Shown here: positions 42,023 through 50,636 of the stretch, one piece after another
How the letters are laid out: each line of letters begins with the position of its first letter
Position numbering within the stretch: the first letter of the stretch is position 1
DNA from: Paenibacillus sp. BIHB 4019
GTDB taxonomy: Bacteria > Bacillota > Bacilli > Paenibacillales > Paenibacillaceae
Length of the DNA stretch: 64,000 bases
Assembly (NCBI RefSeq): GCF_002741035.1
Contig: NZ_CP016808.1
Coordinates: forward strand, 3,768,501 to 3,832,500
Direction of reading: 5' to 3'
Notes under the pieces: generated by a model
The model's input: only the letters and a program-made list of their open reading frames with translations
Database searches by the model: none
What the model was told of the DNA's origin: nothing
Program-made: the position numbers and the translations under genes

Positions 42023-43123
42023 GTGAAGGATTTTATTTTGCATAATGTCAGGCTATTGTCTGGGGAGAAGGCTGCCATCGTAGTCAACGGCGGGCGCATT
42101 ATTGATATAGCGCCGCAGCTCCCGGCAGATGCGGCAGGTTGCAGAATGGATGGCAAGGGGGCCTACGTTTCCAGCGGCTGGATTGACTTGCACGTTCACG
42201 CGGATGCCGCGCTGGAGCCGTACGGAGATGACATTGACGAAATTGGCATACTTCAGGGCGTTGCCACCATTGTGGATGCGGGAAGCTGCGGAGCCGATCG
42301 CATTGGCGGTCTGTATGCAGCAAGCCAGAAAGCGCAAACCCGTGTGCTTGCCCTGCTGAATGTATCGCATATTGGCCTGACGCGGACGGATGAGCTCTCG
42401 CAGCTCGCTTGGTTAAATGAACAGCTGCTGCGTGAAGCGGTGGAGCGGTATGGCAAGTTTATCGTAGGCCTGAAGGCGAGGGTCAGCAGCAGCGTAGTCA
42501 AAGAGCAGGGAATTGAACCGCTTCGTCTGGCTCGCGGCTTCGCTGACCGCGTGGACCTGCCTCTCATGCTGCACATCGGCTCGGGACCGCCAGCTATTAC
42601 AGAAATTTTGCCCTATTTGCGCGGCAATGATGTGATCACGCATGCTTTCAACGGCAAGGCCAACGGCTTGTTCGACGAGCAGGGGCAAGCGATTCCCGAG
42701 CTTGTCGCCGCAAGGGAGCGCGGAGTGCTGCTGGATGTAGGCCATGGCACGGCAAGCTTTTCGTTCAAGGTAGCGGAACGGGCACGCGCGGCGGGCATTT
42801 CACCGGACACGATCAGTACGGATATGTATCGCGGCAACCGGCTGCATGGACCGGTGTACAGCATGGCGCATACGCTTGATAAATTTCTGCTCCTTGGCTA
42901 TTCGCTTGAGGAAACGATTGCCCGGGTGACAAGCAGCCCGGCAAGCTGGCTGAAGCGTCCGGAGCTTGGGCGGATACAGAAGGGTGACCTAGCCAATTTA
43001 ACGGTTTTTTCAGTGCAAGAAGAAAAGGTGGCGCTGACAGACTCGGAGGGTGAGAAACGTCTGGGGACGCAGCATATTAGGCCGGAAGGGGTAGTAGTAA
43101 ATGGCAATTACATTGCAATCTAA
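42023..43123 (+). CDS. Amidohydrolase/deacetylase-family metallohydrolase (dihydroorotase-like)
   Basis: 366 residues from GTG 42023 with GAGAGGGG upstream. An amidohydrolase-superfamily enzyme: metal site 1 HxH in SGWIDLHVHADAALEPYG (about residues 49-66), the likely carboxylated lysine in IVGLKARVSSSVV (about 150), LMLHIGSG and VITHAFNGKANGLF for later metal His residues, and the catalytic Asp in ISTDMYRGNRLHG (about 266). It belongs to the group (EF_0837/AHA_3915-like) typically annotated amidohydrolase/deacetylase and often adjacent to dgaE/dgaF. A role in removing an N-acyl group from an amino-sugar acid is plausible. It overlaps dgaE by 23 bases. Confidence 0.85.
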   Translation: MKDFILHNVRLLSGEKAAIVVNGGRIIDIAPQLPADAAGCRMDGKGAYVSSGWIDLHVHADAALEPYGDDIDEIGILQGVATIVDAGSCGADRIGGLYAASQKAQTRVLALLNVSHIGLTRTDELSQLAWLNEQLLREAVERYGKFIVGLKARVSSSVVKEQGIEPLRLARGFADRVDLPLMLHIGSGPPAITEILPYLRGNDVITHAFNGKANGLFDEQGQAIPELVAARERGVLLDVGHGTASFSFKVAERARAAGISPDTISTDMYRGNRLHGPVYSMAHTLDKFLLLGYSLEETIARVTSSPASWLKRPELGRIQKGDLANLTVFSVQEEKVALTDSEGEKRLGTQHIRPEGVVVNGNYIAI

Positions 43124-44213
43124 ATATGGGCTTAAGCGGGTGGTGAATGCTAGCGGACGCATGAGCATCCTTGGCGTATCCGCGCCGACGGATAGCGTAA
43201 TGGAGGCGATGAAGCAAGGCGGGCAGAGCTATGTGGAAATCGCAGAGCTCGTAAAGCGTTCCGGCGAGCATATCGCTTCCGTTATGGGGGCAGAGGGAGC
43301 GGTCGTCGTTAATTCGGCTTCAAGCGGCATTGCTTTGTCTGTTGCGGCTGTCGTAACAAGAGGATCGGAGCGTGCCTCCCTTCGGCTGCATCAGGATGCC
43401 ATTGTGAAAAATGAAATTATAATGTTCAAGGGCCATAATGTCCAATACGGAGTGCCGGTTGAAACGATGGTTTATTTAGGCGGCGGGCACCTGGTAGAGG
43501 CCGGCTACGCAAACGAAGGGCGAGCGGACCATCTGGAGCAGGCGATTGGCGAGCGCACCGCAGCTATTCTGTTTGTCAAATCCCATCATTGCGTGCAAAA
43601 AAATATGATTGGCCTGGCAGAAGCACAGCAAGTCGCCAAGCGCCATGGGATACCGCTCATTGTGGATGCAGCGGCGGAGGAGGATTTGCACAGCTACGTT
43701 AAGCTTGCGGATTTGGTCATCTACAGCGGCTCCAAGGCTATAGAAGGGCCAACCTCGGGTATTGTGGCAGGCCGCAGCCCTTATGTGGACTGGGTTCGAA
43801 TGCAGCTTCACGGAATCGGGCGCAGCATGAAGGTGGGCAAGGAAGTTTTTTTTGGACTGCTGGCCGCACTTGACGAGTATGTGGCCAAGGAGGATAAAAG
43901 CGAGCAGGAGAAGCAGGCTCTTAAGCAGCTGATGATGCTGTCGAATTTGCCGGGAGTATCTGTTGATATCGTACAGGATGAGGCTGGACGTTCCATCTTC
44001 CGAGGCAGAATTCGGCTGGATGCGTCTGTCGCGGGCCTTAGCGCAGGCGAGGTCAATGATCAGCTTCGTGAAGGGGAAATTGCGGTATACACGCGGGATT
44101 ATGGCGTGCGCCAAGGGTATTTTGATCTGGACCCGCGCTCCCTTCAGGGAGATGATCTTGCGGTAATCATTGAACGGATACAACAAATTGTAGGAGGGGC
44201 ATCACATGTCTAA
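43101..44213 (+). CDS. dgaE: DgaE-type PLP-dependent ammonia lyase (D-glucosaminate-6-phosphate ammonia-lyase family)
   Basis: 370 residues of the SelA-like fold-type I PLP family. Seen are VVNASGRMSILGVSAP at about 14, GAEGAVVVNSASSGIALSVA at about 63-82, IPLIVDAAAEEDLH (Asp contacting the PLP ring) at about 186, and the PLP lysine in LVIYSGSKAIEGPTSGIV (about 212). In Salmonella DgaE turns D-glucosaminate 6-phosphate into 2-keto-3-deoxygluconate 6-phosphate plus ammonia. It starts inside the amidohydrolase gene (GAAGGGG upstream) and its end overlaps dgaF by 8 bases, so the proteins are translationally coupled. The gene name rests on family and on the dgaF neighbour; the actual substrate may be unphosphorylated or different. 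Confidence 0.85.
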   Translation: MAITLQSKYGLKRVVNASGRMSILGVSAPTDSVMEAMKQGGQSYVEIAELVKRSGEHIASVMGAEGAVVVNSASSGIALSVAAVVTRGSERASLRLHQDAIVKNEIIMFKGHNVQYGVPVETMVYLGGGHLVEAGYANEGRADHLEQAIGERTAAILFVKSHHCVQKNMIGLAEAQQVAKRHGIPLIVDAAAEEDLHSYVKLADLVIYSGSKAIEGPTSGIVAGRSPYVDWVRMQLHGIGRSMKVGKEVFFGLLAALDEYVAKEDKSEQEKQALKQLMMLSNLPGVSVDIVQDEAGRSIFRGRIRLDASVAGLSAGEVNDQLREGEIAVYTRDYGVRQGYFDLDPRSLQGDDLAVIIERIQQIVGGASHV

Positions 44214-44961
44214 GCTGGAGAAACGTCTATATAAAAACAGGGCGGCGCTTAATGTGCTGACTGGATCATTGGAAAATACAAAGCAGGTTTTCGCTGCGGC
44301 TGAAGGGCATGTCGTCGTTGGGATTTTGTCCAAAAGCTATCGTACGGTCGAAGCGGCTGTAGAGGCTATGCGTACCCATGGATCGCACATTGAGGATGCG
44401 GTATCCATTGGTCTAGGAGCGGGAGACAACCGCCAGGCGGCGGTTGTAGCGGAGATCGTTCGGGAATATGAGGGCGCGCACATTAATCAGATTTTCCCAG
44501 CGGTAGGGGCTACTAGAGCTAACCTCAGGGAGCGTGCGGGCTGGATCAATGCGCTGGTATCACCATGCGGCAAGGCAGGCTACGTTAATATTTCGACTGG
44601 CGTTCATAGTGCGCCACTGGAGCAGAAGGCGATTGTGCCTGTAGAATCAGCCATTGCGCTGGTACGCGATATGGGCGGAAATGCATTGAAATATTATCCG
44701 ATGCATGGGCTGCGCTATGAGGATGAATATCGTGCAGTAGCCGCGGCCTGCGCCGAGGCGAATTTTGCGCTTGAGCCTACAGGCGGCATTGATTTGGACA
44801 ATTTTAGTGCGATATTGGAAATTGCGCTGAAGGCCGGTGTGCCTCAAGTCATCCCGCATGTGTACACTTCGATTATTGACCCGGCTACTGGCGAGACAAG
44901 ACCTGAACAGGTGAGGCAGCTGCTAGACTCTCTCAAGCAATTGGTAGATAAATATGAGTAA
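44206..44961 (+). CDS. dgaF: DgaF-type 2-keto-3-deoxy-6-phosphogluconate aldolase
   Basis: 251 residues of the KDGP aldolase family that accompanies DgaE. Seen: LNVLTGSLENTKQVFAAAEG near the start, HVVVGILSKSYRTVEAAVEA, VSIGLGAGDNRQ, INQIFPAVGATRANL, LVSPCGKAGYVNISTGV, GGNALKYYPMHGLRYEDEY with the likely Schiff-base lysine, and ALEPTGGIDLDNF. It cleaves KDPG to pyruvate and glyceraldehyde 3-phosphate. AGGAGGGG precedes ATG 44206. The stop overlaps the kinase start by 8 bases. Confidence 0.87.
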   Translation: MSKLEKRLYKNRAALNVLTGSLENTKQVFAAAEGHVVVGILSKSYRTVEAAVEAMRTHGSHIEDAVSIGLGAGDNRQAAVVAEIVREYEGAHINQIFPAVGATRANLRERAGWINALVSPCGKAGYVNISTGVHSAPLEQKAIVPVESAIALVRDMGGNALKYYPMHGLRYEDEYRAVAAACAEANFALEPTGGIDLDNFSAILEIALKAGVPQVIPHVYTSIIDPATGETRPEQVRQLLDSLKQLVDKYE

Positions 44962-45967
44962 AATGGCTGCGTTCGGCGAGGTCATGATGCGGCTTGAAAC
45001 GCCTGGCTACAGTACGCTTGCGCAGGAAAATCAGCTGAAATATTCCTTCTCGGGCAGCGGTGTCAATGTGTTATCGGCTATGTCCCGGTTTGGCCATGAG
45101 GCATATCTCATTTCGGCCTTGCCTGACAATGCGCTGGGAGAGGCGGCCGTAGCCAATTTGCGCAAGCTGGGATTATCGACCCGCCATATTATGCGTTCAG
45201 GACAGTATATGGGCATGTACTTCTTGGAGAAGGGGTTTGGCGCAAGGGCAAGCAAGGTAACGTATACGGACCGATTGGGCAGCAGCTTCAATACGGCTTC
45301 ATTTAGCGATGAGCAGTTGGCGGCAGCCGTTGCAGAGGTGGACGTCATCCATTTTTGCGGCATTACGCTGGCGATGAACGATCAGGTGCGCAGCAGCATG
45401 ATGCGTCTTGCTCGGGAAGCCAAGCGACAGGGGCGGAAAATTGTATTTGATTGCAATTATCGGCCGACGCTGTGGGGGAAGGATGGCTATGAGCGCGCAA
45501 AACCTCATTACGAGCAGCTGCTTGAGCTTGCGGATGTGGTGATGATGAACGAAAAGGACGCCATGTTTGTGCTTGGCATGCAGGCAGCTGCGCTCGAGCG
45601 GGAGCAGCAGTTGAAGGAGTTGCTTCCGGCCGTGGCGAAACAATATGATATTGAGACTATAGCGGGCACTCATCGCCGCATTAACGGGGACAATACGCAT
45701 TCGCTAAAGGGATTTATATTCAGCAAGGAGCGTCTTATTATGGGCAGAGAGCACAGCTTTTCTGTTCATGATCGCGTAGGTGCGGGCGATGCTTATGCCA
45801 GCGGTATTATAGACGGCCTGCTGCGCGGGCTTCCTTTGGAGCAGGTAGTTGAATTTGCGGCTGCTGCTGCAAGGCTGGCCCATACGATTCAGGGAGATAC
45901 GCCGCTGTCGACGCGCGAGGATATTGAGAAGGCTGTCCATAACGAGACAGGTGATGTGGAAAGGTAG
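44954..45967 (+). CDS. kdgK: PfkB-family sugar kinase, 2-keto-3-deoxygluconate kinase-like
   Basis: 337 residues of the ribokinase/PfkB family. Seen: FGEVMMRLETPGYSTLAQEN at the N-terminus, FSGSGVNVLSAMSRFGHEAY (substrate binding), IVFDCNYRPTLWG, MMNEKDAMFVLG and the C-terminal ATP-site/anion hole HDRVGAGDAYASGIIDGLL. The NYRPTLW segment is typical of KDG kinases, which phosphorylate 2-keto-3-deoxygluconate before aldolase cleavage. Placed directly after dgaF with overlapping stop/start. If DgaE here works on an unphosphorylated acid, this kinase would supply the phosphate; otherwise it phosphorylates the amino-sugar acid itself. Confidence 0.82.
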   Translation: MSKMAAFGEVMMRLETPGYSTLAQENQLKYSFSGSGVNVLSAMSRFGHEAYLISALPDNALGEAAVANLRKLGLSTRHIMRSGQYMGMYFLEKGFGARASKVTYTDRLGSSFNTASFSDEQLAAAVAEVDVIHFCGITLAMNDQVRSSMMRLAREAKRQGRKIVFDCNYRPTLWGKDGYERAKPHYEQLLELADVVMMNEKDAMFVLGMQAAALEREQQLKELLPAVAKQYDIETIAGTHRRINGDNTHSLKGFIFSKERLIMGREHSFSVHDRVGAGDAYASGIIDGLLRGLPLEQVVEFAAAAARLAHTIQGDTPLSTREDIEKAVHNETGDVER

Positions 45968-45977
45968 GGGACATCTG

Positions 45978-46700
45978 GTGTCCATTTCGCGAAAAAAGGG
46001 TCCGCTCTATTTGCAAATTAAAAAAATTATAAAAGATCGGATCTTGCACGGCGTGTACCCGCTTGGGACTAACATCCCTGCGGAGCCGCAGTTGGAGCAG
46101 GAGTTTCAGGTAAGCAAGATGACGGTGCGCAATGCGATTCGCGAGCTGTCCACCGAAGGCTATGTTGAAAAAAAGAGCGGGGTAGGCACAATTGTGCTGC
46201 GCAATACGTCGCCCTCCAAATTATCCAAGGGCAAGCGCTTCACAGAGCTGCTGGTGGAGCAAGGGCATCGCATGGAGAAACGGCTGCTCGGAGCAGGGAT
46301 GGTTCATACGCAGGCAGATTCTGAACTGCTGGAGCTGTTCGGCGAGAGCTGTCAGCGTATTGACCGGCTGTATTTGCTGGATGAGCAGCCGTATATTCAT
46401 TTTCAGCATTACATTACGCCAGGCGTAGGACTGATGCAGGCCGAAAATGTTGAAGGCGCCTTATTCTCTTCCTTATATGAATGGCTGGAGGAGAAAAAAA
46501 TCGCGCTGGAGAGCTTCCATGATCGCTTCCTAGTAGAAGCGGCAGCGGCAGAGAGCGCCGCCATTCTCGGGCTGGCTCCGGGAACGCCTGTGCTCAAGCG
46601 GCTGCGGCGCTCTCATGATAGCGAAGGCAACCTCATCGAATACAGCATCGGAATTTACAACACTCAGCTGCATCCTTATTTGGTCAGCTACGACGCTTGA
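45978..46700 (+). CDS. GntR/HutC-family transcriptional regulator
   Basis: 240 residues from GTG 45978 with AGGTAGGGG 8 bases upstream; longer frames overlap the kinase gene. The N-terminal winged helix (KKGPLYLQIKKIIKDRI, EPQLEQEFQVSKMTVRNAIR, YVEKKSGVGTIVL) is followed by a UTRA ligand domain (FTELLVEQGHRMEKRLL, RLYLLDEQPYIHFQHYI, APGTPVLKRLRRSHDSEGNL). HutC-type regulators sense sugar phosphates or acids and usually repress the operon they belong to. Last gene of the amidohydrolase-dgaEF-kinase operon. Confidence 0.88.
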   Translation: MSISRKKGPLYLQIKKIIKDRILHGVYPLGTNIPAEPQLEQEFQVSKMTVRNAIRELSTEGYVEKKSGVGTIVLRNTSPSKLSKGKRFTELLVEQGHRMEKRLLGAGMVHTQADSELLELFGESCQRIDRLYLLDEQPYIHFQHYITPGVGLMQAENVEGALFSSLYEWLEEKKIALESFHDRFLVEAAAAESAAILGLAPGTPVLKRLRRSHDSEGNLIEYSIGIYNTQLHPYLVSYDA

Positions 46701-46757
46701 GTAGAAGCTGGAGCATGGACAAGTTCCATACATTGAACAGCAAGCTAGCTGCACAAG

Positions 46758-46808
46758 GAAGAGCTATCGTAAAGCATATTTGCTTCGCGAGAGAGCTCTT
46801 CTTTTTTA
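46758..46808 (+). terminator. Intrinsic terminator after the GntR gene
   Basis: GAAGAGCT...AGCTCTTC with an inner AAGCA/TGCTT pairing, followed by six T residues, just downstream of the operon end. Confidence 0.75.
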
Positions 46809-46861
46809 TATGACGGAAAGTTGTCCTGGACGCAAGTGCGACGGGGCTCTTTTTTATGCTA

Positions 46862-46902
46862 TAAATTTCTATATTTGCTATACTGAAAGGGATTGGAAGA
46901 TT
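46862..46902 (+). promoter_or_regulatory. Extended -10 promoter block, copy 2
   Basis: The 27-base block at 46862-46888 is identical to 5261-5287 except for one base, the N of the extended -10 TG-N-TATACT, and is again followed by GGAAGATT (46895-46902). It precedes the small gene at 46943 by about 40 bases and follows a T-rich terminator-like stretch, as copy 1 does. Confidence 0.6.
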
Positions 46903-46942
46903 GTTCTTGCGCAAATTAAAGAAGCGATAACAGGGTGATTAT

Positions 46943-47278
46943 ATGTATGACTATGTATGTGTATATTCGGATCAGCATTATAGTATAACAATTAGAACAG
47001 AAGTTATTGAAGCTTTTTTTGTTGAGACATTACATTTTGAACGAACCAGCCGATTAAAATTTTCTAAAATGATTTGCGGAGAGTTGGTTACTGCAAAAGG
47101 CATTTTTGCCAATCAGAATGGAAGCTATGCTTTTGATACATTAGATGATGTTAAGGAAATCAATTTGATTGAAATAGACATCCCCCAAGCAAGTACCGGG
47201 CAAATGGAAGACGCAATCGAAGAAATCGTTTATGCAATAGCCGAAGAATTTTCATGGATCGTGGATTTGCGGGAATGA
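46943..47278 (+). CDS. Hypothetical protein, 111 residues, immunity-like
   Basis: ATG 46943 with AGGGTGA upstream. Acidic single-domain protein: YVCVYSDQHYSITIRTEVIE, LKFSKMICGELVTAKGIFAN, and an acidic helical C-terminus (MEDAIEEIVYAIAEEFSWIV). No signal peptide or membrane segment. The promoter block just upstream is shared with the DUF4279 gene at 5421. I do not recognise the family; size and setting fit an orphan immunity protein. Confidence 0.55.
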   Translation: MYDYVCVYSDQHYSITIRTEVIEAFFVETLHFERTSRLKFSKMICGELVTAKGIFANQNGSYAFDTLDDVKEINLIEIDIPQASTGQMEDAIEEIVYAIAEEFSWIVDLRE

Positions 47279-47304
47279 TGATGAAATGGAAGGGAGCTGC
47301 CTCT

Positions 47305-47854
47305 ATGCTTGTCGTTCACTGGTCGCCAGTTAATAACACAAAAAATATTTTGAAAAATGGCATTACAAAAAGTCAAAACGGGGTGTTTCAATAGAGATGG
47401 GAAGCGATATAACGGTTTTATTTTCAGAGTGCAAGAGCAGGATTTGCCAGCCTATTTTAATCATTTTATAGGGGCTACAACGGGAGAGAAATTTGAGAAG
47501 CCTATAACAACGCTAGCACAGCTAGGGGAACAAATGAAAGAGACAATTGTTTGGCGAATTGGCGAGAGATCGCTATGGCATACAGAAGAGAGGTTTAGAG
47601 CCGATATCGACTTTTTAAAGCTGGGAAAAGAAGAAATCAAAAAACAGCCCTTAGTGTATAAGGAGACGTTAACGGATGCTGCTTTCATGGCATATATACT
47701 TGAGGACTATCAAATTGTATTAACAAAATCAATCGAGGCGAACCGAATCATTCGGGTTATACCGCCAACAGAGCAGTTCGGTACAATATTATATAAAAAC
47801 AAGAAGCATAGATATGATAAAAGGCATTTAAAGGAAGCCCAGCGCTTCGATTAA
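47305..47854 (+). pseudogene. Frameshifted gene, ART-like or conserved unknown
   Basis: ATG 47305 (GAAGGGAG upstream) opens MLVVHWSPVNNTKNILKNGI followed by TKSQNGV and stops at TAG 47392-47394. The frame 47357-47854 continues with CFNRDGKRYNGFIFRVQEQD, LPAYFNHFIGATTGEKFEKP and a C-terminal NRIIRVIPPTEQFG. The two read as one protein if a shift (and probably a small deletion) is placed near 47380-47390. The HWSP...NILKNGI start recalls ADP-ribosyltransferase-fold proteins that take NAD, but this is a guess. The downstream frame has no good start of its own. Confidence 0.5.
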
Positions 47855-47884
47855 TGGCTCATATTTGGAGCATAAGGAGTTTTT

Positions 47885-48631
47885 ATGGAAATTGAAATCA
47901 ATATGTTTCTCATCATAGGCATTTTTATCGTGCTGATAGCGGGGTTTGTTCAAGGGTTAACCAGCTTCGGTTTCGCGTTAGTGACTATGCCTTTTTTGGT
48001 GAAAATGATTCCGCTGCAAGAGGTCGTTCCGATCGTTGTCATCCTCAGTCTATGCACAAATATTATCGTACTCCTCAATAGCTGGCAGCATGTCGCTATT
48101 CGAAAAATATGGATATTAATCTTATCGAGCCTATTGGCTGCGCCACTAGGAACCTTGTTGCTCGTTTATCTCAGTGCAGACCTTCTTAAGGGCTTCACGG
48201 GAATATTAATTATTGCTTTTGCCGTCTTATTGTTATCAGGGAAATCCTTCCCCATTCGTAATGATAAAATGGCTTTTATACCGATCGGCATGACAAGTGG
48301 CTTATTAAATGGAAGCATCTCGCTCAGCGGCCCTCCAGTTGCGCTGTTTTTGTCCAATCAGGGATACAGCAAAAATGAATTTAGAGCCAACATAACCGTT
48401 TATGGCGTTATTTTAAACATGATTACAATAGGTACATTTTTTTATAGCGGCCTAATGACACCAAAAGTGATGATGTACACATCGCTATTTGTTCCAAGCG
48501 TGTTGATCGGCGTTTTTATTGGCATTATAGCAATCAAAAGGTTAGACGACCAGCTGTTTAAAAAGCTGACCTTGTGGCTCATCATCCTCTCAGGGGTGTG
48601 GACGATTCTGGGTTCGCTGAAGCTCGTGTAG
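47885..48631 (+). CDS. TauE/SafE-family (DUF81) membrane permease
   Basis: 248 residues with seven or eight predicted membrane segments. Signatures: GFVQGLTSFGFALVTMPFLV at about 20, SLLAAPLGTLLLVYLSADLL at about 83, LLNGSISLSGPPVALFLSNQ at about 141 and GVILNMITIGTFFYSGLMTP. The family exports sulfite, sulfoacetate or other organosulfur anions. AAGGAG precedes ATG 47885. Neighbours are small accessory genes, so the substrate is not suggested by context. Confidence 0.85.
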   Translation: MEIEINMFLIIGIFIVLIAGFVQGLTSFGFALVTMPFLVKMIPLQEVVPIVVILSLCTNIIVLLNSWQHVAIRKIWILILSSLLAAPLGTLLLVYLSADLLKGFTGILIIAFAVLLLSGKSFPIRNDKMAFIPIGMTSGLLNGSISLSGPPVALFLSNQGYSKNEFRANITVYGVILNMITIGTFFYSGLMTPKVMMYTSLFVPSVLIGVFIGIIAIKRLDDQLFKKLTLWLIILSGVWTILGSLKLV

Positions 48632-48748
48632 AGCCTATGAAACCATCAGAAAATAAAGTGATATTATAGCGGAGATTATTAGAGGATTGATTGGAAGCAG
48701 CCGTAAAGGCTTCTATTTCACCTGATATTAAATACGGAGGAGCACTTA

Positions 48749-49276
48749 ATGATGAACATGGACAATATATACTTAATAACCGATATTCCGGGGTATTCTC
48801 CTCAGATCAGTCGACTGATTTCCATGATGAATTATGCAAGATTTACTACACTAGAGGCAGTGAAGGATTTATCGAAGGATCAGCTTGATTTTTTACTGGA
48901 TGCTGAAAGCAATTCAATTGGTGCTTTATTATTACATTTTGCTGCGGTTGAATATGCCTATCAGGTAGAGACGTTTGAGAATAGAGAGTTAAATGAAGAA
49001 GAAATTAGAGTTTGGGGCCCTGCACTTGATTTAGGTAAAGAAGGACAAGAAAAGATAAAAGGGAATGACTTACTATTTTATCTTACTAAAATGGAGCAAG
49101 TAAGAAATAGAACATTGGACTTTTTGAAATCAGTTAATGATGACTGGCTATATATGGAGGAGCAATTTTGGTACAACAAACAAGCTAACCATTATTTTAT
49201 GTGGTTTCATGTATTTGAAGATGAAATCAATCATAGGGGCCAAATCAGAATGATTAGGAAAAGATTGAATGTATAG
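48749..49276 (+). CDS. DinB-family (DUF664-like) four-helix protein
   Basis: 175 residues from ATG 48749 or 48752, with GGAGGAG upstream. All-helical DinB fold: ISRLISMMNYARFTTLEAVK, IGALLLHFAAVEYAYQVETF (first metal His in LLLHFAAVE), and the C-terminal MWFHVFEDEINHRGQIRMIR with the other two His ligands. Members bind a divalent metal and include thiol-S-transferases; others are of unknown function. A second DinB-fold protein is at 49841. Confidence 0.8.
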   Translation: MMNMDNIYLITDIPGYSPQISRLISMMNYARFTTLEAVKDLSKDQLDFLLDAESNSIGALLLHFAAVEYAYQVETFENRELNEEEIRVWGPALDLGKEGQEKIKGNDLLFYLTKMEQVRNRTLDFLKSVNDDWLYMEEQFWYNKQANHYFMWFHVFEDEINHRGQIRMIRKRLNV

Positions 49277-49361
49277 CGAAGAAGATTTGGTCAGCATCAA
49301 CAAAAGTCAAATATTAAGCTACTGATTGAACCGTAAAGGTTTCAGGAGAGGATGAAAATAT

Positions 49362-49742
49362 ATGTTGACTGAGGGCTTTACGCACTGTCTTCAAATTTTT
49401 CCAAGCTCTGATATGAACAAGACAGCAGCCTTTTATGAATTAATTGGATTTAGAGCCGTTCATTATCTTGATTCAGAGGAAGCGCATATTTGTTTATATA
49501 GGGATCAAATAGAAATCGTGTTAACAAAATCGACTAAAGAAGTTATCGCACCTAATCGAGAAATTCATGGTTATGGATATGATGCTTATTTTATAACCAA
49601 TAACCAAGAGGAAATGGAGAATGAGTTTAGAACATTAGGAGTTAAGATCGTTCGACCTTTGTCAACGACGGACTATAGCAACAAGGAATTTGTATTTGAG
49701 GATATAGATAGAAGATGGATTGCTGTTGGGAACAAACAGTAG
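49362..49742 (+). CDS. VOC-family (glyoxalase/bleomycin-resistance-like) protein
   Basis: 126 residues, one VOC module with two beta-alpha-beta-beta-beta repeats: HCLQIFPSSDMNKTAAFYEL, IGFRAVHYLDSEEAHICLYR, then YGYDAYFITNNQEEMENEF and RPLSTTDYSNKEFVFEDIDR. The family includes glyoxalases, fosfomycin and bleomycin resistance proteins; with one module it would act as a dimer. AGGAGAGG lies about 13 bases before ATG 49362. Substrate unknown. Confidence 0.8.
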   Translation: MLTEGFTHCLQIFPSSDMNKTAAFYELIGFRAVHYLDSEEAHICLYRDQIEIVLTKSTKEVIAPNREIHGYGYDAYFITNNQEEMENEFRTLGVKIVRPLSTTDYSNKEFVFEDIDRRWIAVGNKQ

Positions 49743-49840
49743 AGAAGAGGGTTATAAAAAATATATGAATGGAGTTTTCGAAGAGTGTATGAGCATTATG
49801 CGTAATTACTGCAAATCTTGATGGGAGAGTCGATGGAGAA

Positions 49841-50365
49841 ATGGATCATATTCGGTTTCCTATAGGTCAGTTTAAACCAGTGATTAATCCAACAGATGAA
49901 GAACGGGTTTTCCTCATCAATCGAATACCAGAAATCATAAAGACGTTAAGAATGATTTTGAGTAATATGGAGCCTGCTCAAATTAACATTCCATACCGCC
50001 AAGATGGCTGGACAGTAAAGCAAATCGTTCATCATCTTGCTGATAATGATATGAATGCTTACTTAAGATTTAAGAGGGCGCTAACTGAAGAGGGACCGAT
50101 GGCGAACTCTTATCGGGAAGATTTATGGGCAGAATTAAGCGACTATAAAAATATACCTATTGAAGACTCTTTATTACTAATTGAAATCCTTCATAAACGA
50201 TTTCTGATCTTACTTAACCATTCAACAACTGAAGATTTCAGGCGAATCTTGAAAACTCAAGCGCTAGGCGAAGTAACATTAGATATAGCCCTTCAAAGAT
50301 TTATATGGCATAACGAACATCACATAGCTCAAATCCAATCTTCTATTAAAAAGAATGAATATTAA
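49841..50365 (+). CDS. BstA-like bacillithiol S-transferase (YfiT, DinB fold)
   Basis: 174 residues matching YfiT/BstA along the whole length: RFPIGQFKPVINPTDEER at the start, QINIPYRQDGWTVKQIVHHL with metal His residues, ADNDMNAYLRFKRALTEEGP and FIWHNEHHIAQIQSSIKKN with the last His ligands. In Bacillus the enzyme conjugates bacillithiol to electrophiles such as fosfomycin analogues or monochlorobimane. Start ATG 49841 has GGGAGAG upstream. Presence agrees with a Bacillota host that makes bacillithiol. The gene symbol is withheld because paralogues are common. Confidence 0.82.
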   Translation: MDHIRFPIGQFKPVINPTDEERVFLINRIPEIIKTLRMILSNMEPAQINIPYRQDGWTVKQIVHHLADNDMNAYLRFKRALTEEGPMANSYREDLWAELSDYKNIPIEDSLLLIEILHKRFLILLNHSTTEDFRRILKTQALGEVTLDIALQRFIWHNEHHIAQIQSSIKKNEY

Positions 50366-50431
50366 GCTAAATCAGATTTTGTAAGTACAACATTAGCTGA
50401 AATTATTTTAAAATGGAATGCACCGAGTTAG

Positions 50432-50605
50432 AAAACAATATACGAGAATAAAGACTTCCTTTTTAAAGCTGAAACAGCACTTTTGGATTGGGTTACAGGG
50501 GATAGAGCAACCATCGATATTACATCGGCCAGTGATTTTAAAGATAAACGAAATAAATTAATAGAAGTGGCAACCAAATGGATAGAAGCGACAAAAGATA
50601 GTTGA
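50432..50605 (+). other. C-terminal gene remnant
   Basis: An open frame without a start codon, immediately after an in-frame TAG, encodes YENKDFLFKAETALLDWVTG and continues to TGA 50603-50605. Coding-like composition but no family recognised. It appears to be the tail of a lost gene. Confidence 0.35.
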
Positions 50606-50636
50606 ACAAGCAAAGGACAGAAAGGGCGGAAATCAT

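Noticed and set aside
45849..45977. N-terminal extension of the GntR frame
   Set aside because: Arg-rich translation overlapping the end of the kinase gene; GTG 45978 with AGGTAGGGG is better.
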